From CAZRXG01 sp964603985 (GTDB lineage: Bacteria; Chloroflexota; Anaerolineae; Aggregatilineales; UBA3940), in assembly GCA_964603985.1 (NCBI GenBank), contig CAZRXG010000012.1:49124-113123 (forward strand): a stretch of 64,000 nucleotides of DNA, written 5' to 3'. The notes beneath the pieces were generated by a model, which was not told the origin of the DNA, searched no databases, and worked only from the letters and a program-made list of their open reading frames with translations. The translations under genes and the position numbers were made by a program. The stretch's first letter is position 1. Every line of letters begins with the position of its first letter. Positions 58,271-64,000 of the stretch are shown in pieces.

Positions 58271-59947
58271 ATGAGTAAGTACGCTATAGGTGTCGACTTC
58301 GGAACGGAATCGGGCCGGGCTGTACTGGTCGATGTAGCAGATGGGCGAGAGGTCGCCGTCGCGGTTCACCAGTATGCCAATGGGGTGATCGATCAAACCC
58401 TGCCCGGCACAGAGATTGCTCTGGAGCCGGACTGGGCTTTACAGGACCCAAACGACTACCTTGAAGTCTTCAAGCGCGCTATTCCCGACGTTCTGGCCGA
58501 AAGTGGTGTGGACTCGTCTGATGTGGTTGGAATTGGCATCGACTTTACTGCCTGCACCATGCTTCCTGTCACAGCCGACGGGACACCGCTATGCTTCCTT
58601 CCAGAATGGCGCGAAACTCCGCACGCCTGGGTCAAGTTGTGGAAACATCACGCCGCCCAGCCCGAAGCGGACAAGGTCAATGAGACCGCCCGGAAGCTGG
58701 CACAGGGCTGGCTGGATCGTTACGGCGGCAAGATTTCGTCCGAGTGGTTCTTCCCCAAAGTGCTGCAAATTCTGGATGAAGCCCCCGAAATCTACGACGC
58801 AGCCGACCGCCTGCTGGAAGCCGCCGACTGGGTCATCTGGCAGTTGACCGGTGTGGAGACGCGTAACTCCTGCACGGCCGGTTACAAGGCCATCTGGTCC
58901 AAGCGCGAGGGTTTCCCCGACAGTTCATATTTCAAGGCGCTTGACCCACGGCTGGAGAGTGTGATAGACGAGAAGATGACCCGCGACATCCAGCCTATCG
59001 GCAATCGTGCCGGTGGCTTGACCGAACAGGCCGCTCAATGGACCGGCCTCAAACCCGGAACGGCAGTGGCAATCGCAAACGTCGACGCGCACGTGGCCGT
59101 CCCGGCAGCAACGGTCACCGAACCGGGACGCATGGTCATGATCATGGGAACCAGCATCTGTCACATGGTGCTGGGCGATCAAGAACACCTCGTTCCCGGC
59201 ATCTGCGGCTACGTCGAAGATGGCATCATCCCCGACTACTTCGGCTACGAGGCCGGGCAGTCCTGCGTCGGCGACCATTTCGCCTGGTTCGTGGAGAACT
59301 GCGTCCCGGCGTCGTATGAGCGTGAGGCGCAGCAGCGCGGCATTGACGTTCACCAACTGCTGGAGGAGAAAGCTGCCCAGCTCAAACCGGGCGAGTCTGG
59401 CCTGCTGGCACTCGACTGGTGGAACGGCAATCGCAGCGTACTGGTGGACGTAGACCTGAGCGGGTTGTTGCTCGGTGCCACCCTGGCGACCAAACCCGAA
59501 GAAATCTACCGGGCGCTGATCGAATCCACCGCCTACGGCACCCGTGTCATCGTGGAGGCATTCCAGGAAAACGGTGTGCCCATCCACGAACTGGTGGCTT
59601 GCGGTGGTCTGCCGGAGAGGAATCAGCTGTTGATGCAGATTTACGCCGACGTGACCGGTCGCCCGTTCAAAGTCAGCGCATCACAACAAACGCCCGCCCT
59701 CGGCTCGGCGATGTTCGGGGCGGTGGCAGCCGGTAAGGCTGCAGGTGGCTACGATTCTATCTACGATGCGGCGCAGAAGATGGCCCGTCTCAAGGATGAG
59801 TCGTTCACCCCCATCCCCGAGAACCAGAAAGCCTACGAGCAGCTCTTCGCCGAGTACCTGCGACTGCACGACCATTTTGGCCGCGGCGAGAACGACGTGA
59901 TGAAAGTCCTGAAGCGCATCAAGGCCGAGGTCAAACGGGCCGGATAA
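58271..59947 (+). CDS. araB: Ribulokinase (FGGY kinase)
   Basis: A 558-residue FGGY-family kinase: N-terminal ATPase YAIGVDFGTESGRAVLVDV, GIGIDFTACTMLPV, WKHHAAQPEADKVNETARKL (ribulokinase type), GGKISSEWFFPKVLQILDEAPEIYDAADRLLEAADWVIWQLTG, VAIANVDAHVAVPAATVTEPGRMVMIMGTSICHM, and the FGGY C-terminal ELVACGGLPERNQLLMQIYADVTGRPF. Phosphorylates L-ribulose. ATG 58271 has GGGGG upstream; the earlier in-frame start at 58247 has none. Confidence 0.93.
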   Translation: MSKYAIGVDFGTESGRAVLVDVADGREVAVAVHQYANGVIDQTLPGTEIALEPDWALQDPNDYLEVFKRAIPDVLAESGVDSSDVVGIGIDFTACTMLPVTADGTPLCFLPEWRETPHAWVKLWKHHAAQPEADKVNETARKLAQGWLDRYGGKISSEWFFPKVLQILDEAPEIYDAADRLLEAADWVIWQLTGVETRNSCTAGYKAIWSKREGFPDSSYFKALDPRLESVIDEKMTRDIQPIGNRAGGLTEQAAQWTGLKPGTAVAIANVDAHVAVPAATVTEPGRMVMIMGTSICHMVLGDQEHLVPGICGYVEDGIIPDYFGYEAGQSCVGDHFAWFVENCVPASYEREAQQRGIDVHQLLEEKAAQLKPGESGLLALDWWNGNRSVLVDVDLSGLLLGATLATKPEEIYRALIESTAYGTRVIVEAFQENGVPIHELVACGGLPERNQLLMQIYADVTGRPFKVSASQQTPALGSAMFGAVAAGKAAGGYDSIYDAAQKMARLKDESFTPIPENQKAYEQLFAEYLRLHDHFGRGENDVMKVLKRIKAEVKRAG

Positions 59948-59982
59948 ATGGAGTGAGGAGGCCTGGGGACGGAGGTGGGAGG

Positions 59983-60900
59983 ATGCTACGGGGATTGCTC
60001 GCAGGCGCAAAAGCAAGCCTGCTGCCGTCTCACGAGAAGCAGTGGGCCAGGGTAATCACATCGTGGGAGACGGTGCCTGAGGCATACCGGGGCCATATCG
60101 AGGCGTTGGTGCGCGATGAGGCCACGTTCCCGTACATGGTACTTGCGCCTCCGTACCCGGCCTTTAAGCGCCGGGAGAAAGACAGGCTGGTTTTCTGCCT
60201 GCACGGCAACGTCTATGTATTGGAGACCGCCAGGGGCGAGATCACGACCATCTGCTACCCAATTGAGAAGATCGCCCATGTCGAAGTGGGCGGCGCTCTC
60301 CTGCACGCGTGGGTCAGAATATGGGGCACGACCGGCGATGACGTGCTGGCCTGTTCTGAGATCAGGTTCAACGCAGTTACCGACTATCTGTTCACGCCTA
60401 TTGTGGAAACGCTGCGACCGCCCCCTGGCCCCTTCGAGAAGATGGCCCCCGATGTGGCTCGGCGTGAGTTCGACCACCTCAGCCGGTTGAATCTCAAGTT
60501 GATGAACTACGCGAGGCGCAGCATAGCGCCGGGCGACCGTGTCGTCCAGACGATCTTCCAGCCGGAAATCCGCACCGAGGTGCTCAGGTTATTTGGCCAT
60601 GCGTTTCTCAAGACAATCTGCACCCCACACGTTACTATCCTTACAGACAGGGAACTGATCCTGATCCAGGACGGAATCGGCAAATCGGTGGGTGAGGACG
60701 CCCGGCATGGCGGAATATGGGACTATATCTCATTGGCTAAGATTGCCTCCATCTCGGTAGCAGACGCTCAGGGCGACTTGCTGACCCTATCCGTCCACCT
60801 GCCGGAAGATGATCGGGTAGATGTTGTGTTTTCGGCTTCTAAGGGGCGGGAGCTGGACGTGCTCCTGAGTCACTTCGAGGCATCTCAAGACCGGGGATGA
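59983..60900 (+). CDS. Unrecognised 305-residue protein, PH-like C-terminal domain suspected
   Basis: A soluble protein of unknown function, 35 bases after araB. Residues about 15-130 contain PEAYRGHIEALVRDEATFPYMVLAPPYPAFKRREKDRLVFCLHGNVYVLE; the C-terminal part (LTDRELILIQDG, WDYISLAKIASISV, LTLSVHLPEDDRVDVVF) has the pattern of short beta-strand/helix PH-like membrane-binding domains. ATG 59983 with GGGAGG directly upstream. Not related to arabinose metabolism as far as can be seen. Confidence 0.6.
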   Translation: MLRGLLAGAKASLLPSHEKQWARVITSWETVPEAYRGHIEALVRDEATFPYMVLAPPYPAFKRREKDRLVFCLHGNVYVLETARGEITTICYPIEKIAHVEVGGALLHAWVRIWGTTGDDVLACSEIRFNAVTDYLFTPIVETLRPPPGPFEKMAPDVARREFDHLSRLNLKLMNYARRSIAPGDRVVQTIFQPEIRTEVLRLFGHAFLKTICTPHVTILTDRELILIQDGIGKSVGEDARHGGIWDYISLAKIASISVADAQGDLLTLSVHLPEDDRVDVVFSASKGRELDVLLSHFEASQDRG

Positions 60901-60960
60901 TGCCCCGCTCCTCTCGACAGCTTCTACTTCCTGGCCCTGCTGCTCATGATGCTGATAGCT

Positions 60961-60978
60961 GCCCGCCGCCCGGCGGGC
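60961..60978. terminator. GC hairpin before the signal peptidase gene
   Basis: GCCCGCC (60961-60967), GCCC, GGCGGGC (60972-60978); no T-run, so a weak terminator or boundary. Confidence 0.3.
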
Positions 60979-61045
60979 ATGTCTGTCATGTCCACGTCCA
61001 ACACCCGTTGGACTTCTGATAAATCCGGTTAGGAATTTGTGGCGC

Positions 61046-61074
61046 TTGGGGAGATTGCCCGTCTGATCTATAAT
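61046..61074 (+). promoter_or_regulatory. Promoter of lepB placed for leaderless initiation
   Basis: TTGGGG (61046-61051), 17 bases, TATAAT (61069-61074). The start of transcription should fall about 7-8 bases later, at 61081-61082, where the ATG 61082 stands, so the mRNA would be leaderless. Confidence 0.5.
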
Positions 61075-61081
61075 GCGGCCC

Positions 61082-61747
61082 ATGTGCCAGGATGACGCGG
61101 GAAGCCCCACGAAGTTAGATTCGGAACACCGCACCGCAGAGAGCGGCCAATCCCCTCAGCACCTTTCCCAGGATCAGGATGCACCACCCGAATCCCGGTT
61201 TTGGTCGATCATCCGCGAGGTCGCCGAGACGGTCATACTGGCCGTCGCGATCTGGCTGGCGATCAACTTCCTGACCGCGCGCTACGTGGTGGATGGCCCC
61301 AGCATGGAGGATAACCTTCGCACGGGCCAGCGCCTGATCGTCAGTCGCATCGCCTACAAGTTCTCTAGCCCCCAACGCGGCGACGTGGTTGTGTTCCGTT
61401 CAACCCAGAACGCGGAGGAGAACATCATCAAGCGCGTCATCGGCCTGCCCGGCGAAACGCTGGTCATCGATGGTGGGAAAGTCTACGTAGACGGTTTGCC
61501 GCTCGATGAAACCTATGTATCCTCCAGCACCTTTCTGCCCTACAAGGGCAAGTGGACCATCCCGGAAGGATACTACTTTGTCATGGGGGACAACCGCGCC
61601 CACTCCAGCGACTCGCGCAGGCAGGGTCTGATACCAGCGGAGAACATCATCGGCAAGGCGTGGATCTCGTACTGGCCGCCTGGGGAGATCAGAGCGGTCA
61701 GACACTACAACGATTATGCACACTCCGAGGCGCTTGGGGCACAGTAA
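61082..61747 (+). CDS. lepB: Signal peptidase I
   Basis: A 221-residue type I signal peptidase: N-terminal disordered cytoplasmic stretch (about 40 residues), membrane helix (VILAVAIWLAINFL), catalytic Ser in VDGPSMED (residue 74 from ATG 61082), catalytic Lys in NIIKRVIGLPGETL (residue 117), and GDNRAHSSDSRRQGLIPAENIIGKAW. ATG 61073 is the alternative, but the -10 TATAAT runs into it. Its role is processing exported proteins, for example the lipoproteins-unrelated secreted surface protein nearby. Confidence 0.9.
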   Translation: MCQDDAGSPTKLDSEHRTAESGQSPQHLSQDQDAPPESRFWSIIREVAETVILAVAIWLAINFLTARYVVDGPSMEDNLRTGQRLIVSRIAYKFSSPQRGDVVVFRSTQNAEENIIKRVIGLPGETLVIDGGKVYVDGLPLDETYVSSSTFLPYKGKWTIPEGYYFVMGDNRAHSSDSRRQGLIPAENIIGKAWISYWPPGEIRAVRHYNDYAHSEALGAQ

Positions 61748-61750
61748 AGG

Positions 61751-63088
61751 CTAGCGTGCCCAGGCGGGGTCGATATCCTGTGCCGGGCCGGAAGTCAGCC
61801 GCACGGGCGTGCCGCCGGTCGCGTCGATGAGCCATAAGTCACCACCCGCCGAGAAGACGATCTGCCTCCCACTGGGCGACCAGGAGAGGCTCCCCACCGT
61901 GCCCAGAGTTGTCAGCCGCTGCACTCCCCCACTGGCGATGTCCAGGATGTGTAAATCGCCTGCCGACGCGTAGGCGAGCCGCGTGCCATCCGGTGACCAG
62001 GCCGGGTAAGTATCATCGACCTGATTGTTGGTTAACTGTGTCAATCCGGAGCCATCGGCATTAACGACGAAGAGGTCATTATCACCGCCGTCCCGGTTGG
62101 AGGCGAAGACGATCCGCCCACCCGCCGGTGACCAACACGGTAAATGGTCGACTGCCCCATCGCCTGTCACACGGGTGACATCCCCCCCGCCGGCGTTCAT
62201 CGTGTAGATATCACCCCCACCGCTGCGCGCCGAGTCGAAGGCGATCAGGTCGCTTGTCCACGCCCAGGCGGGGTGAGCGTCGGGGGCCGGGTCGGCGGTG
62301 ATGCGTGTCGAGGACGCACCGTCCAGCGCCATGACGTAGATCTCCAAGTTCCCATCGCGATCCGAATAGAAGGCGATCCGCCTGCGGTCCGGCGACAAGG
62401 TCGGCTTCAGATTGCGCCGGGAGCCGTCCGTCAGTTGCATCAATCCACGTCCGTCAGGGCCGATGGCGGAGATATTCGAGTTGCGTACAAAGAGAATGGC
62501 GTTGGGTGGCAGGATGATCGGGGTGGGGGCGGGCGTGCCAACAGCGCCGGGCGTCTGGGGGAAGATTACGCCCAGGGTGAAAATCGGCTGGGGGGTCAGT
62601 CCGAAGATCGGGGTCGCCGTTGTGCCTATCCCGCCGGAATCCGGCAAAGTGCCGGGGGCAGCCGTCGGGGGAGGAGCGGCGGGCACGTCGGCGGAATGAG
62701 GTGTGTAGGTCGGCCAGGATGTATACGTGGGGCGTAGAGTGGATGTGGGCACGAGCGTCGGCCAGTCAGTTGTGCGCGTAGGGAGGACTGTCGGCTGATC
62801 CTGTGGAAGGGCAGCAATGACCTGAGTGGGGCTTTCTGTCAGGGTTGCCGCCGGGCCGGAGAGGGTTGGCCCCTGCTCAGGTTGCAGCGACGTGATAGCC
62901 GGACCGAGCACCAGCACCCCGATCACCATCATGAGCGCTCCAGTCACCGTCCCCGCAATTGCCCCGATCAGCAGCACGTACGGTGACAGGCGGGGTCTGC
63001 CGGACCGAACCGGGTGCGCTCTTCCCCACACAATGCCGCGCGGCCAGCCCTTCAGTAAACGGTCGCGCTCACTCCGCATGTTACTCAT
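61751..63088 (-). CDS. Membrane-anchored PD40 (TolB-like) beta-propeller protein
   Basis: A 445-residue protein: a short basic N-terminus, one membrane helix (YVLLIGAIAGTVTGALMMVIGVLVLG, about 45-70), a Pro/Thr/Ala-rich linker (to about 200), then repeats of PD40/WD40-like type (LSPDRRRIAFYSDRDGNLEIYVMALDG, WSPAGGRIVFASNRDGGDNDLFVVNADG, WSPDGTRLAYASAGDLHILDIASGG), forming a six-bladed propeller outside the membrane. Convergent with lepB (3-base gap). Function unknown; such proteins bind peptides or partner proteins. Confidence 0.85.
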   Translation of the reverse strand: MSNMRSERDRLLKGWPRGIVWGRAHPVRSGRPRLSPYVLLIGAIAGTVTGALMMVIGVLVLGPAITSLQPEQGPTLSGPAATLTESPTQVIAALPQDQPTVLPTRTTDWPTLVPTSTLRPTYTSWPTYTPHSADVPAAPPPTAAPGTLPDSGGIGTTATPIFGLTPQPIFTLGVIFPQTPGAVGTPAPTPIILPPNAILFVRNSNISAIGPDGRGLMQLTDGSRRNLKPTLSPDRRRIAFYSDRDGNLEIYVMALDGASSTRITADPAPDAHPAWAWTSDLIAFDSARSGGGDIYTMNAGGGDVTRVTGDGAVDHLPCWSPAGGRIVFASNRDGGDNDLFVVNADGSGLTQLTNNQVDDTYPAWSPDGTRLAYASAGDLHILDIASGGVQRLTTLGTVGSLSWSPSGRQIVFSAGGDLWLIDATGGTPVRLTSGPAQDIDPAWAR

Positions 63089-63141
63089 GTCTCGTTCCCA
63101 TCGCTCGTTCCGGCAAAGCACCCATCCGATCAGATGTACAG

Positions 63142-63636
63142 CTAGCCCGTGATATTGGCCGGGATAATACGCTCGACGATGACAACATCCCGCCAGACAC
63201 CGTCGAGTTGGCCGTGTTTTTCGTATATGCCCACCTCACGGAAGCCAAGGGAGCGAAGTAGGCTGCGGCTGGCCGTGTTATCGGTGAATACGCGGGAGAC
63301 CAGCTTCCAGAAACCGGCTTTCTCGGCGGCCTCAATCAGCGCCATCATGGCCAACCGCCCCGCGCCTCTACGACGTGCCCCAGGCGCGACGTACACCGAA
63401 ACCTCGGCAATGCCAGCATAGCATGCGCGTGGCCGGTAGGAGAACGTGGCAGCGAAGGCAATGACTTCCCTGTCACCCTCGACAACCACGATGGGGTGAA
63501 CATCATCGAACCAGGCGCGAATACATTCAGCCGACCGCAGGTCCGTCTCAAAAGTGGCTGTACGCTCTTCGATGCCCTGGTTATAGATCTGCGCGATGGC
63601 GGCGGCATCATCGGGAGTGGCTGTTCGAGCTTGCAT
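63142..63636 (-). CDS. GNAT acetyltransferase, phosphinothricin-type
   Basis: A 164-residue N-acetyltransferase: ARTATPDDAAAIAQIYNQGIEERTATFET, VEGDREVIAFAATFSYRPRACYAGIAEVSVYVAPGARRRGAGRLAMMALIEAAEKAGFWKLVSRVFTDNTASRSLLRSLGFREVGIYEKHG. The R/Q-x-x-G-x-G/A acetyl-CoA loop and the NxxSRxLxxxxGFREVGxYxKHG pattern match Pat/Bar-type enzymes, which acetylate phosphinothricin or related amino compounds. ATG 63636 has GGAG upstream. Confidence 0.85.
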   Translation of the reverse strand: MQARTATPDDAAAIAQIYNQGIEERTATFETDLRSAECIRAWFDDVHPIVVVEGDREVIAFAATFSYRPRACYAGIAEVSVYVAPGARRRGAGRLAMMALIEAAEKAGFWKLVSRVFTDNTASRSLLRSLGFREVGIYEKHGQLDGVWRDVVIVERIIPANITG

Positions 63637-63687
63637 GGCTTCTCCGGCAATCGGCTGCAACTGGCCTCTGGCTCTCTCATTTTAGCC

Positions 63688-63734
63688 AAAAAGCAGAACT
63701 CCCGTAAGGGTGGCATCTCTCACCGTTCCGGGAG
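63688..63734 (-). terminator. Terminator after the rRNA operon
   Basis: On the minus strand, CTCCCG/CGGGAG arms (63729-63734 with 63699-63704) and inner imperfect pairs form a hairpin about 40 bases after the 5S rRNA, followed by TTTTT (complement of 63688-63692). Confidence 0.6.
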
Positions 63735-63775
63735 CACAGGGCAAAGCTAAACAGGCGTGGGGGAATCAAAAGTCT

Positions 63776-63893
63776 TCTGGCGATGGCCTACGTTCCCACC
63801 GGGCTACCCCGGCAGTATCATCGGCGCTGGCGGGCTTAACGACCGGGTTCGGGATGGGACCGGGTGTGTCTCCGCCGCTCTAATCACCAGAAG
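63776..63893 (-). rRNA. rrf: 5S ribosomal RNA
   Basis: On the minus strand the sequence starts TCTGGTGATTAGAGCGGCGG and ends GGCCATCGCCAGA, with the conserved CCCATCCCGAAC block and GGTAGCC/GTGGGAACG-type helix IV-V parts. About 117 bases, 5' and 3' ends pair. It is the last gene of an rRNA operon running leftward; 23S lies beyond the window. Confidence 0.93.
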
Positions 63894-63896
63894 ACG

Positions 63897-63921
63897 ATCA
63901 CAACAGCTATGCTGTTGTGAT
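63897..63921 (-). other. Hairpin upstream of 5S rRNA (processing site)
   Basis: ATCACAACAGC (63897-63907), TAT, GCTGTTGTGAT (63911-63921), perfect 11-bp stem in the 23S-5S spacer, probably an RNase III/E-type processing structure. Confidence 0.6.
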
Positions 63922-63924
63922 TCG

Positions 63925-63952
63925 GCAGTTTACGACGACAGTCGTAAACTGC
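63925..63952 (-). other. Second hairpin in the 23S-5S spacer
   Basis: GCAGTTTACGAC (63925-63936), GACA, GTCGTAAACTGC (63941-63952), perfect 12-bp stem three bases from the first hairpin; likely part of spacer processing. Confidence 0.6.
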
Positions 63953-64000
63953 ATGTCGTACTACGTTGTTAAGCTCGAATAGCGGAAAGGCGTCACGGGC

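Overview
The window looks like a chromosomal segment of a GC-rich, anaerobic or facultative, monoderm plant-polysaccharide degrader, most likely a member of the Chloroflexota (Anaerolineae-like). This is inferred from the gene mix rather than from a 16S gene: two MalFG-type sugar transporters with lipoprotein binding proteins, DUF11 and LPxTG-like surface protein, PD40-propeller membrane protein, ferredoxin-dependent 2-oxoacid oxidoreductase beside Hdr/ETF proteins, and a 5S rRNA at the right edge.

Layout. (1) 1-10912: the 3' end of a branched-chain amino-acid ABC ATPase, a C_GCAxxG_C_C-type redox protein, then a tight operon coding for a four-subunit 2-oxoacid:ferredoxin oxidoreductase (korDABC), a very long HdrA protein (QmoA-like half + QmoB-like half ending in an MvhD domain), an HdrD-like iron-sulfur protein and EtfA/EtfB. 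This is the most interesting metabolic block: it physically links 2-oxoacid oxidation, ferredoxin, an Hdr/Qmo flavoprotein and an ETF, as expected for a flavin-based bifurcation or confurcation module. (2) 10990-16475: a two-gene cassette (giant HEAT/DUF4132 protein plus a 145-residue partner) with its own promoter and palindromic operator. (3) 16686-22323: DUF362 lipoprotein, Rrf2 regulator, and pstSCAB. (4) 22411-31257: a candidate structured RNA, then a leftward xylo-oligosaccharide or beta-glucoside operon (LacI regulator, binding protein, two permeases, GH3 glycosidase, xylose isomerase) with two near-identical palindromic operators. (5) 31574-33551: CBS protein, acidic-tailed membrane protein, response regulator, Trm112-like protein and a hairpin region resembling an IS200/IS605 right end. 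(6) 33664-46577: a galactan locus: GH42 beta-galactosidase, zinc ribbon protein, unrecognised 610-residue protein, degenerate receiver, two permeases, binding protein, divergent GH53 galactanase, and a soluble LacI-sensor/histidine kinase/receiver/AraC hybrid regulator. (7) 46799-53713: gene remnant, 1801-residue DUF11 surface protein, pentapeptide-repeat protein. (8) 53937-59947: an L-arabinose locus (araD-like aldolase leftward; LacI-type regulator, isomerase and ribulokinase rightward) with operators and a coding remnant between the arms. (9) 59983-64000: unknown protein, signal peptidase I, PD40 propeller protein, GNAT acetyltransferase, and the 3' end of an rRNA operon (5S, minus strand).

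Taken together, regions 4, 6 and 8 would let the cell import and break down xylo-oligosaccharides, galactan and arabinose-containing hemicellulose or pectin. Region 1 would oxidise 2-oxoacids (from amino acids or the TCA cycle) with reduced ferredoxin and ETF as carriers. Each sugar locus has its own regulator. No CRISPR array, no intact insertion sequence, no tRNA and no phage block was seen.
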